Assembly (NCBI GenBank): GCA_016744755.1
Contig: JADGDT010000011.1
Span: 1 to 50,728, forward strand
From: Ichthyobacteriaceae bacterium
Lineage (GTDB): Bacteria > Bacteroidota > Bacteroidia > Flavobacteriales > JADGDT01
Length of the DNA stretch: 50,728 bases
Direction: 5' to 3'
The first letter of the stretch is position 1. The number at the start of each line of letters is the position of its first letter. The notes under the pieces are model-generated. The model saw only the letters and a list, made by a program, of their open reading frames with translations. It ran no database searches and was not told where the DNA came from. Shown in pieces: positions 8,641 to 16,573 of this stretch. The position numbers were made by a program, and so were the translations under genes.

Positions 8641-9654
8641 TTATTTAATGGATTTACTCGATTCTCTTTCTATAAACTCTCCTTTAATTTTAATACTTCT
8701 ATTTTCAATAGTTACATTCTTAATCATATCAGTAATAATAGAAACCGATATTGCACATATTTCTGAAATTGATTGTTGGTAACAAGTAATTGAAGGAGTT
8801 AACAACTCAAAAATATCGGGGTTATCGTAACTTACAATTGCTACATCCTGTGGTATGCGAATATTATTTTTCTTTAAAATTCTTAAACCAGATGTTCCTA
8901 ATCTGTTTTGTGTAAAGAAAAAAGCATTCACCCCTTTGCTTATAGCTTTCAGAATTTGTTTTTCGAGATATAATTCGTAATTTTTTATGGGAACTTTTAT
9001 TATTGATTGAGTATTCGCATTTTTATCAAGTTTACTGTCAGAGAAACCATCAAGTCTATCTTGTAAATTAGATAGGTCTCGTTCAAAAGCAATTGATGAA
9101 ACTCGATTATATCCATTTTCAACCAAGCAATTTGTGAGCTTCTTACCTCCATAGAAACCGTCATCAACAACATAAGTTATGTTGGAATTTTCGAATTTTC
9201 TATCAACTAAAACAATTGGAACACCTTGTTTACTTTTTCCCTCTAAGTATTCTTGCGATCCTTCTACAGGTACAACTATTAATCCATCAACCTGACGACT
9301 TAGTAGAGTATCAACTGCTTTTATGAATTTAGAAAGATCTTCGTCACTTGAAGCAAACATTAGCTGTAATCCTAATTTGGATGCTTGGTTTTCTATCTCA
9401 CGAGCAAATTTTCCATAAAAAGGATTTGATATATCAGCTACAACTAAGCCTATAACTCCAGTTTTACCTGTACGTAAAGCTCTAGCAGTTGTATTGGCTT
9501 GATATCCCATACTCTCTGCTTTAGCTTTAACCTTCTTGGCCAACTCCTCGCTTACCCTATTCTCTTTCCATTTGTCCGAAAGTACAAATGAAACAAGAGG
9601 AACAGAGACTCCAAGTTCTTTAGCTATATCGCTTAATTTTACTTTTTTGGTCAT
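8641..9654 (-). CDS. LacI-family transcriptional regulator
   Basis: A 337-residue regulator. Residues 1-60 are a LacI helix-turn-helix and hinge: KLSDIAKELGVSVPLVSFVLS, the spacer, then NTTARALRTGKTGVIGLVV. Residues 62-330 form the periplasmic-binding-protein-like effector domain, with ADISNPFYGKFAREIE, DGLIVVP and VAIVSYDNPDIFELLTPSIT. It is first in the catabolic operon, 86 bp ahead of the kinase gene. The LacI-type palindrome in that gap is its probable target. The ligand is likely the imported sugar, its ketose or a phosphate of it; the sequence does not tell which. A second candidate site at 22363-22380 suggests it also acts on the distant surface-protein gene. Confidence 0.93.
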   Translation of the reverse strand: MTKKVKLSDIAKELGVSVPLVSFVLSDKWKENRVSEELAKKVKAKAESMGYQANTTARALRTGKTGVIGLVVADISNPFYGKFAREIENQASKLGLQLMFASSDEDLSKFIKAVDTLLSRQVDGLIVVPVEGSQEYLEGKSKQGVPIVLVDRKFENSNITYVVDDGFYGGKKLTNCLVENGYNRVSSIAFERDLSNLQDRLDGFSDSKLDKNANTQSIIKVPIKNYELYLEKQILKAISKGVNAFFFTQNRLGTSGLRILKKNNIRIPQDVAIVSYDNPDIFELLTPSITCYQQSISEICAISVSIITDMIKNVTIENRSIKIKGEFIERESSKSIK

Positions 9655-9891
9655 TGTATTATTTATAACTACTAAGGAAACAAATATATGTTATAATCTA
9701 TTTATAAAAATCAAATAATCATAAAGTCTAGAATAATTAAACCTTTACACCAATAAATATGAAATTATGAGGCAAGCCTCGAGTAATCAAACCTAAAGAT
9801 TAAAATCTCATAGTTGTTAGAATATCAATAACAAATCACAATAAATATATTGGTCCTACACTTATTTATGTGTATTTTCTAATTTAGAATA
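9655..9891. other. promoter-bearing gap upstream of the LacI-type gene
   Basis: No gene is seen in this AT-rich stretch. The operon promoter should lie here, but I find no convincing match to the Bacteroidota -33/-7 elements (TTTG and TAnnTTTG). A short hairpin GAGGC-AA-GCCTC is at 9769-9780. Confidence 0.4.
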
Positions 9892-10065
9892 TCCGTCATA
9901 TTGAGCGGAATTCCCAAAGTGAAATGAAGGAAATGTACCTGCCTGTCGGCAGACAGGGTCGAAATATCTAAAGTAACAGTGATAACATAGTATTTAGTTC
10001 TCCTAGTAGATATTTCGACCTTGCCTACTGCACAGGTTCGCAAAAGCTCCGCTCAATATGGCGAT
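9892..10065. repeat. REP/MITE-like inverted repeat (ATATTGAGCGGA ... GTCGAAATATCT)
   Basis: The left arm holds CATATTGAGCGGA (9896-9908) and GTCGAAATATCT (9958-9969). The right arm holds AGATATTTCGAC (10008-10019) and TCCGCTCAATATG (10048-10060), exact reverse complements in the same order. Unequal spacers separate the blocks, and one spacer contains a near-palindrome CCTGCCTG...CAGACAGG at 9938-9957. Repeats with these words are, to my knowledge, dispersed in many Bacteroidota genomes. The element sits after the 3' end of the GH99-like gene and before the LacI promoter, so it separates two operons and could stop read-through. Confidence 0.75.
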
Positions 10066-10098
10066 TTTTCCACAACTTTCGTGGTATAACCTATTTAT

Positions 10099-12693
10099 TT
10101 AATATTTTATTATTACACCTGTTTTGCTGTAGCTTCCTTCTGTATTTATTCTATAAAAATATGTACCAGCACCTACACTATGTCCTTGTCCTGAATTTCC
10201 ATCCCATATAATTCTATTGATTCCTGCTTTTAGCTTCCCTACATGAATGTTTTTAATTTCTTGCCCTAAATTATTTAAAATAGTGATTTCAACATTAGAG
10301 TAAGTTTTCAATTCGAATTGAATAGAAGTTTCTTTCACAAATGGATTTGGATAAGCTTTTACATCAAAATTAGATAATTTATTATCAAGTATCCCTAAGC
10401 CATTTTCAGTTGTGTAATATCCAAAATTGAAACGTCCTCCTGGAGCAGCATCTCCATTTACATAAAAGTCCATAATATTTCCATCGACAATTGAATTATC
10501 ACTCCATTTGAATTCTATCTGAATTTCTGATTCTGGTGAAAGACCTAACAAAGAACGCGGAATTGAAATTTCCATCATATTATCGCTAACGGCATAATCT
10601 ACCTGACCTACCTCTGTCCACGACCAAGAATCTGTGCTTTTTTCTAAAATGGCTTTTGCTCCTGGACTTAATCTGTTAAGTACATAGTCGTAACCTTCCC
10701 ATCCTGTTGATTTATCTTTATCAATATCTATAAACAAACGCATCCAATTAGTATCGCTAGAAGGTGTTATATTTTCATTAGTTTCAACGTAGAAATAAAC
10801 ATTATCAACATCGCGAGCAACTTTGGCTTTTACAATATCGTTTCTACCACTATTGTTTGTATAATTTAGTGTTCCAGCACCTGCATGATTTCTGTGTGTT
10901 GTATTTCCTTTGTAATGATTAAAATCTGGTTTCACATCGCTCCACGAATCAAATGAACCAATTGAAATAGTTTTAGAATCTGATGCCGCTTCAGGCTTAC
11001 TTATACCTTTATATTTTCTAACATTATTAACTAATTGAACATAATAAGCATCGCCATATTTACCCCACGATTTTACTGGTTCTATATCTCTACTTCGCTT
11101 TGCATCAAATGCATCAGGGAAACCAACTTCTACAGGTGCATATCCTGTACAACCACTCCAATCTTTCCAACGACCAACAATCCACTCATTCCAACCCGTA
11201 ACAAATACAATATCAGGATCAACATCTAATGCTCTATCCCATTGCTCTTGAATATTTGCGCCTTTGTAAACCGCATTTTCGCTATTATCCCATCCATTTT
11301 GTTTGGTATAATTTCGTCCATAAGTACCACTAGCATTAAAGCTCACACAACGTCCACCTGTTGTAGAACTAGCATTTTGAGAAATTCCCACTGTCATTTG
11401 CTCAAATGTACCATCTCCTTTGTTTACAAACCCGTGTTGAGGATATACTTCTAACCAACCCCACTGATCGTTTCTGCCATAAGTAGGGCCGTTTACATAA
11501 TCACCTTGACCTGGTCGGAATGTAAAGTAATTACTGATATCATTAATTTGATTAGAATCGTAGCCTGCACCAATTTGGGTAGGAGTATTTGATGTTCCTG
11601 AAGTCAACCACGTATGACTAGCTCCTTCATATTTTATCAATGAGTGATATCCTCCTCCAATTGCACTTCCATTAAAATACGAAGTTACATACGTTGTATT
11701 TTGATCATATTTCCAAACTCCAACTTCTTGCTTTGCATTGTCTAAAACCCAAAGATAATCTCCTGCTTCTTGTACTCCAAAATTCAAATATAGATGAGCA
11801 TTATCTGCATAATCAACAAATTCTTGACTTGCAATAGCTTGTTGAGAAATAGTTGTATTGTAATCAGTATTCCATTTGTAAAGAGACAATGTAAGATTAC
11901 CAACATTATCGGCATAACTTGGGCAACCAGCAGTAACACTCGAAAAACTAGAAGTAGCTTTGAATTTCATACTAGCATTTTCAGCTTCTGGAACGTTATC
12001 CAATATTTCGGGATATGCCATAATAAGAGGTTTACCATTCCAATAGAAGATTAAATCATCGTATTCTCCAGGTAAATATAATTCTTCATACAATTCATTT
12101 ATAGCTGCTAAAGATCCTTCGGTTATATCTGACCAAAGGGTAAGCATAAATGCGATTTTAGGTGTTTTTACTCCATCTAACCTTGCTTGTGTCCAAACTT
12201 CTAATAACTTTTGATAGCCTTCTTTCCATGTTACCGCTCCGTTTGAAGCATCAAAAAACACTACATCTACACCCGCATCAGCAAGCATTTCGGCATGCTT
12301 ACGAAGAACCCATTCATCTGTTGTACGATAATATCCATACAACGATTCTTCCCAATAATAATGTTGTCCTTCGGTTAAGCCTCCCCAAGCAGGATGATTC
12401 CAGTCTTGCTCAATTACCGATTCATCATTATTGGCAAGTATATCTTTAAGATTCATCACATCGTGAGTGTACTCTACATGATTGCCAATGTGCCACGAAT
12501 GATAAAACATGGCAATAAATTTATCAGTTTTTTTATCCTTAGCTCCATCATCATACCAAGGTGTAGCTTTACGTCCCAATGCATCGGTAGATGACCAATA
12601 ATCAGAATTTACATTCCACTGAGAGTATGACGTAGTAGAATTCATCAAAAATGAAGTGATGAAAAATAGAATTAAATAGTATTTATTATTCAT
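10099..12693 (-). CDS. secreted GH99/GH71-like glycoside hydrolase with CBM9-like and T9SS domains
   Basis: An 864-residue secreted protein. A signal peptide ends near residue 24. Residues about 45-560 look like a (beta/alpha)8 barrel of the GH71/GH99 type: FIAMFYHSWHIGNH at 44-57, HAEMLADAGVDVVFFDASNG and the late VTGWNEWIVGRW motif. Residues about 575-765 resemble a CBM9-like domain (KAKVARDVDNVYFYVETNEN followed by MRLFIDIDKDKSTGWEGYDY). The end (about 780-864) is a FlgD-like T9SS sorting domain. It is the last gene of the operon that begins at 19839. GH99 enzymes are endo-acting retaining mannan hydrolases, but this protein is distant from them. An endo-acting role on the locus glycan is plausible and unproven. 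Confidence 0.65.
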   Translation of the reverse strand: MNNKYYLILFFITSFLMNSTTSYSQWNVNSDYWSSTDALGRKATPWYDDGAKDKKTDKFIAMFYHSWHIGNHVEYTHDVMNLKDILANNDESVIEQDWNHPAWGGLTEGQHYYWEESLYGYYRTTDEWVLRKHAEMLADAGVDVVFFDASNGAVTWKEGYQKLLEVWTQARLDGVKTPKIAFMLTLWSDITEGSLAAINELYEELYLPGEYDDLIFYWNGKPLIMAYPEILDNVPEAENASMKFKATSSFSSVTAGCPSYADNVGNLTLSLYKWNTDYNTTISQQAIASQEFVDYADNAHLYLNFGVQEAGDYLWVLDNAKQEVGVWKYDQNTTYVTSYFNGSAIGGGYHSLIKYEGASHTWLTSGTSNTPTQIGAGYDSNQINDISNYFTFRPGQGDYVNGPTYGRNDQWGWLEVYPQHGFVNKGDGTFEQMTVGISQNASSTTGGRCVSFNASGTYGRNYTKQNGWDNSENAVYKGANIQEQWDRALDVDPDIVFVTGWNEWIVGRWKDWSGCTGYAPVEVGFPDAFDAKRSRDIEPVKSWGKYGDAYYVQLVNNVRKYKGISKPEAASDSKTISIGSFDSWSDVKPDFNHYKGNTTHRNHAGAGTLNYTNNSGRNDIVKAKVARDVDNVYFYVETNENITPSSDTNWMRLFIDIDKDKSTGWEGYDYVLNRLSPGAKAILEKSTDSWSWTEVGQVDYAVSDNMMEISIPRSLLGLSPESEIQIEFKWSDNSIVDGNIMDFYVNGDAAPGGRFNFGYYTTENGLGILDNKLSNFDVKAYPNPFVKETSIQFELKTYSNVEITILNNLGQEIKNIHVGKLKAGINRIIWDGNSGQGHSVGAGTYFYRINTEGSYSKTGVIIKY

Positions 12694-12741
12694 ATCCTGT
12701 ATATTTTTAAGTCTCTTTTATTTATTAAGAGGATAAATTTA

Positions 12742-13761
12742 CTAATATTCTTTTTTAAGATTATCGTATTCTTCTTGAGATATTGTAATCATACATCCAT
12801 GCCTAAGTGTTTCGGGCATTTTGTATTTATCCCAATCTGCAAAATTAGTGTTTCCTGATACTTGATACCAAGGACCGTTTACGTTTCTTGAAACAGAAAG
12901 TCCGTATGATACTCCTGGATATTGCTCGTAGTACATATACCAATAATTATTGTCTGGCGAAGGTATAAGCATAGGAGCTTCACGAAAATTAGGACTTATA
13001 GGATCTGATGGGTATGAGTAGGGACCTAATAAAGAATCTGAACTACAAATTCTAATAGTTTTTCCTGTTGTCCACTCTACGGTAGGATATCTTTCGTCTT
13101 TCAGTATTGCGTAATATTTACCTTGTATTTTTCTGATGAAAACATCTATTGTTCCCATATCCCACTCGAATAATTTATGAGGTGTTTTAGAAAAAGTTTT
13201 AAGATCTTTTGATGTTACATACAATGTACGTTGACTTTGCCAATATCTTTCTGTATCTCCTTTTACTCCATTTTTGTGAGGTGTATGCCAAGTTAGTACA
13301 TATTGTTTTGAGGCTTCGTCGTAAAAAACTTTTGGAGCACCTAAACGTTGTAATGCATCTTTGTACTCTGGAATATCCTTTAGAATTGGAGTATAGTTAG
13401 AGTGTTTTTCCCAAGTAATTAAATCATCAGATACCCAAATATGTATTTCTAAATCATCATCGCTATTGTTTCCAACAATATAATATCTACCATCGTGACC
13501 TTTACAAATATCGGGATGACCTTTATAATCGTCGAATACTCTATTCCCTTCATTGAGTTCTTCCCAATGTAAGCCATCATTACTAACAGAATAATACAAT
13601 CTGCCGTAATCGCTTTGTTTCATATGAGCAAATAGGTAAGCTTGGTTAATTGCTTTACCTGATAATGCACCTCCCGGAGGATTTGGTTGTTGTGCATGTG
13701 CTGACGTAAAGAACATCAGCAACATTAATGATTGAGTAATTATCGATTTAAGTGATTTCAT
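12742..13761 (-). CDS. secreted GH43-like five-bladed propeller hydrolase
   Basis: A 339-residue secreted protein with a signal peptide ending at AHA (residue 23). Repeated blades of the form LYYSVSNDGLHW...YYIVGNNSDDDLEIHIWVSDDLITWEKH are those of GH43/GH32-type beta-propellers. The three acidic residues usual in GH43 can be placed: Asp84 in GHPDICKG, Asp206 in GTIDVFIR and Glu261 in FREAPMLI. I cannot name the subfamily; it differs clearly from the three other GH43 proteins of this window. No sorting domain or lipobox is present, so it is probably periplasmic. It follows a small membrane-peptide gene by 48 bp. Exo-acting release of arabinofuranose or a similar sugar is inferred from family and context. 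Confidence 0.7.
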   Translation of the reverse strand: MKSLKSIITQSLMLLMFFTSAHAQQPNPPGGALSGKAINQAYLFAHMKQSDYGRLYYSVSNDGLHWEELNEGNRVFDDYKGHPDICKGHDGRYYIVGNNSDDDLEIHIWVSDDLITWEKHSNYTPILKDIPEYKDALQRLGAPKVFYDEASKQYVLTWHTPHKNGVKGDTERYWQSQRTLYVTSKDLKTFSKTPHKLFEWDMGTIDVFIRKIQGKYYAILKDERYPTVEWTTGKTIRICSSDSLLGPYSYPSDPISPNFREAPMLIPSPDNNYWYMYYEQYPGVSYGLSVSRNVNGPWYQVSGNTNFADWDKYKMPETLRHGCMITISQEEYDNLKKEY

Positions 13762-13809
13762 CTATTTATTTTGAAACGGTTATTTAATTTTTACTAATTA
13801 CCTGAACTT

Positions 13810-14037
13810 TTATAAATTATTTTTTGCGTATTTATAATGAATAAATCCAAAATATATTATTGAAATTAATAGTAAATATGGAATATATGCATCAATATTT
13901 CCACCTACAACTACATCTTCACCAAAACCTCCACTTCCACGAGGTGCTGGTGGTTGATTTTCCGCCATCAACACTGAAAACTGAAACAAAGTAACTAAAA
14001 CAGTTACAAATATTCTTTTAAAATAAAATATTTTCAT
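13810..14037 (-). CDS. 75-aa signal-peptide / PG-rich linker / membrane peptide
   Basis: A small open frame in tight operon context (13 bp after the large T9SS gene, 48 bp before the GH43-like gene). Residues 1-25 form a signal peptide ending LMAENQ. Residues 28-49 are a Pro/Gly/Asp linker (PPAPRGSGGFGED, then VVVGGNID). Residues 50-67 form a hydrophobic helix, followed by the basic tail HYKYAKNNL. Similar short proteins are common in Bacteroidota near secreted T9SS proteins; their function is not known to me. The layout recalls a sorting or anchoring tag without any cargo. The conserved context and clear features argue that it is a real gene. Confidence 0.65.
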   Translation of the reverse strand: MKIFYFKRIFVTVLVTLFQFSVLMAENQPPAPRGSGGFGEDVVVGGNIDAYIPYLLLISIIYFGFIHYKYAKNNL

Positions 14038-14050
14038 TCCTTAAGGTAGA

Positions 14051-16138
14051 TTAGTTTAATATTAGTTTTGATGAGTAAACTCCATTATCTGATGTAAGTT
14101 TAAGGATGTAAACACCATTTAAACTTGTATTAATTTCTTGTTGTTTCAACGACTCAAAATGTTTTGATAATATTTTTTGTCCAGAGAAATCATACAATTC
14201 TATTTCTACATTATTTAACGCCTTTTCGGAATTTAAAGTAATATCAGAAGAATTAGAATATATTTTTATTCCTGTAAGTTCTTCTTCTTCATTTAAAGTT
14301 TCTTTATTAAAATGAATTGTGAATCTTCCAGTTTCAGCATCTTCGTCGGAATAATTAAAAGTATAAGTGCTTTTAATTAAATCGGTAAAAACACCTTCTT
14401 GTTTATCTTCTAAAACCAATTCTGTAAAATCTGAAACACTAGAAACGGAAAATGTCACTTCGCCAGATGTTGCCATGTTGAAACCTAAATCTACTGATTC
14501 GGATTCTGGCTGTTGACAAATTGCTAACTTCTTACCATCGGCACTTATGAAAGATGGTGTTGGCGTATCTCCAAACGAATTTATTTTATAAGCATCGAAA
14601 TGTCCATCATAATTTGAAGTAGAAATTTCATTAATTCTAAAGCTAACATCATCAGACATACCATTTGAAGTTGCTACTAAATTGAAATTTTGTGGTATAA
14701 CAGTAGATTTTTTACCAAATCCCAAACCGTTGTTATGTGTTCTTACAGCATCATAAAAAGTTAAAGTGTTTGCTACTGCATTTCCTGTAAGTATTACTCC
14801 AAAACCTTGTCCAATATTAATTATCGAATCTTTATCGGCAGTAGTTGCATCATTTGCTAAATAAGCATGCCATACACCATTACCGTTTCCTGCATCTCTA
14901 TATCTGTAATATGCATTATCTATAGCTCCACTATTTCTATTGTAAAGCATATTCCAATTTATTCGAGATGGGTAAGGGTTTCCTACTAGGTTGAATCCAA
15001 CTGGCAAATCGAAATAAGTATTGCTATAAGTGGACCCATTAATATCTGGATCTTTAAGTTCTTCTGGAGTAACATTCAAAGCTATTGGTGTTACATTGCC
15101 TGTATTGGGTTTATCTGTGGTAAATACAATAGGGTTAGTTGCATTTGAAGCTAAGCCGAAATCTAATTTTGCTACATAACCATCTCCAGGTGTTAAGCTA
15201 TAGCTTGTTGATCGAATTGGATTAAAATCTCCTAGTGATTCATCAAACTCATTTAAAAAATGACCTAACAATACATTTGAAGTTTCGTTAGTAGATGGAG
15301 AGGAGAATAATTGCCATGTTTCGTTCTCGTCTAAATACCGTTCAACTGTATAATTTCCGTCACTTAATGTACTACCATTGGTAATTAATGAACCAGTACC
15401 TGCTACATCAGATTTTATAGTTAAAGCTCCTGAGTTACTTAAACCTCCATCAACTGTAATTGCACCGTTCAAATTAATTGTTCCTCGATTTGCTATATCG
15501 TGCGATATTGCGAAAGTTGTTCCTGTATCAACTGTGACTTCTGCACCTGTTTCTACTGTCATGTTTGCATAGCTAAGAGTGCCAATTGCAGGTACACTTG
15601 CTGTTACTCCAAACTTTATAGATTTCCCTACTCCAGGTAACTCATCATGAGTACCATATGGCATCTTATCCCAATTTTCGGGGTTTAAAACATTATCGTC
15701 TCCTGTAGTATTATCATAAGTATAAGAAAGTACTTTTACAGAAACTACATTTGAGTACATCTCTGTTCCAGAATCGGGTGTTGCTTTTCTACGAGTGAAC
15801 AGTTCATATCCATCTCCTCCCATAGCAACAATATAATAACCTTTAAAATCAATACCTGAAATATCGTAATCTGGAGTTGTTATACCTAAAGGTGCATAAT
15901 TTGTTCCATCGGCAGACCACTCCCAACTATAGCTAATACTTTTGAAACCACCAGCATCAGAAGCCGATATTATTGGATCTGGATCTTCGTCAGGTTCAAT
16001 AACCTGACTTTCGGAAATAATACCCGGATCTAAAGAAGTTCCAACAATTTTGCTCGAATAACCATCACTTGAGCCACCAGTATATTGTGCAAATACTGCA
16101 AAGGGGAATAGCAGTAATAGCGATAAAAAGATTTTCAT
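14051..16138 (-). CDS. large secreted T9SS surface protein
   Basis: A 695-residue secreted protein without a recognised enzyme domain. A signal peptide (1-17) leaves a mature start QYTGGSSDGYSSK, shared with the 126-residue protein encoded just before it. Residues about 40-135 are an Ig-like repeat (SYSWEWSADGTNYAPL...YSNVVSVKVL) of the type seen in SprB-like adhesins, and a related one occurs in the 746-residue module protein. The middle has beta-strand-rich repeats (TINLNGAITVDGGLSNSGALTIKS) and a region typical of T9SS surface proteins (FNLVGNPYPSRINW). The last 75 residues are a sorting domain ending GVYILKLTSDNGVYSSKLILN. It probably binds substrate or other cells; no catalytic role is visible. 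Confidence 0.7.
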   Translation of the reverse strand: MKIFLSLLLLFPFAVFAQYTGGSSDGYSSKIVGTSLDPGIISESQVIEPDEDPDPIISASDAGGFKSISYSWEWSADGTNYAPLGITTPDYDISGIDFKGYYIVAMGGDGYELFTRRKATPDSGTEMYSNVVSVKVLSYTYDNTTGDDNVLNPENWDKMPYGTHDELPGVGKSIKFGVTASVPAIGTLSYANMTVETGAEVTVDTGTTFAISHDIANRGTINLNGAITVDGGLSNSGALTIKSDVAGTGSLITNGSTLSDGNYTVERYLDENETWQLFSSPSTNETSNVLLGHFLNEFDESLGDFNPIRSTSYSLTPGDGYVAKLDFGLASNATNPIVFTTDKPNTGNVTPIALNVTPEELKDPDINGSTYSNTYFDLPVGFNLVGNPYPSRINWNMLYNRNSGAIDNAYYRYRDAGNGNGVWHAYLANDATTADKDSIINIGQGFGVILTGNAVANTLTFYDAVRTHNNGLGFGKKSTVIPQNFNLVATSNGMSDDVSFRINEISTSNYDGHFDAYKINSFGDTPTPSFISADGKKLAICQQPESESVDLGFNMATSGEVTFSVSSVSDFTELVLEDKQEGVFTDLIKSTYTFNYSDEDAETGRFTIHFNKETLNEEEELTGIKIYSNSSDITLNSEKALNNVEIELYDFSGQKILSKHFESLKQQEINTSLNGVYILKLTSDNGVYSSKLILN

Positions 16139-16180
16139 AATGTTTACAGTTAATTTGTTCTGTGTAATAAATTTATATCA

Positions 16181-16561
16181 TCAATTTTTAATGACTTTTT
16201 TGATACTCAATAGTTTGTTGTTTTTCCATATTTGCACAAAGTAGATACCTTGTGGTAGATCTGGTTTATTGTAGTTAATATTTTTTTCATTTATTAAAAC
16301 TTCATCAATAGCAACACCGTTTACATTAAATATTTTAACACTTGTTCCGTAAGGATTTGTTTCATTTAATGATATGTTAAAAGAATCAGAAAAAGGATTG
16401 GGATAAACTGATACATTATTGTTGTCCAAATCATTATCAAAACCCAAACCTCCATCTTCTACTATTGCATCAACCGAGAAATAGCCATCACCCTCACCTC
16501 CCTTGTATTGCGAAAAAACAAGGGTGGGCAAGAATAATATTATTATAAATAAATTTTTCAT
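16181..16561 (-). CDS. minimal T9SS protein: signal peptide plus sorting domain
   Basis: Only 126 residues: a signal peptide (1-17), the mature start QYKGGEGDGYFS, a short acidic spacer (DNDLDNNN) and, from about residue 50, a complete T9SS type A sorting domain (VSVYPNPFSDSF to IKKVIKN). There is no room for an enzyme or binding domain. The mature start matches that of the 695-residue protein encoded 42 bp downstream in the same operon. The gene is not obviously broken: the frame is clean and spacing to both neighbours is operon-like. It may be a small surface peptide, or the remainder of a once larger protein. Confidence 0.65.
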   Translation of the reverse strand: MKNLFIIILFLPTLVFSQYKGGEGDGYFSVDAIVEDGGLGFDNDLDNNNVSVYPNPFSDSFNISLNETNPYGTSVKIFNVNGVAIDEVLINEKNINYNKPDLPQGIYFVQIWKNNKLLSIKKVIKN

Positions 16562-16573
16562 TTTTGAAATAGA

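Noticed and set aside
2149-9654. A fucoidan or L-fucose PUL, because of FucI and FucP
   Set aside because: No fucosidase, sulfatase, fuculokinase or fuculose aldolase gene is present, and the kinase is AraB-type. Kept only as an alternative.
13771-13783. TTGAAACGGTTAT before the GH43-like gene as an operator
   Set aside because: Only the AAACG core matches; the arms are not complementary.
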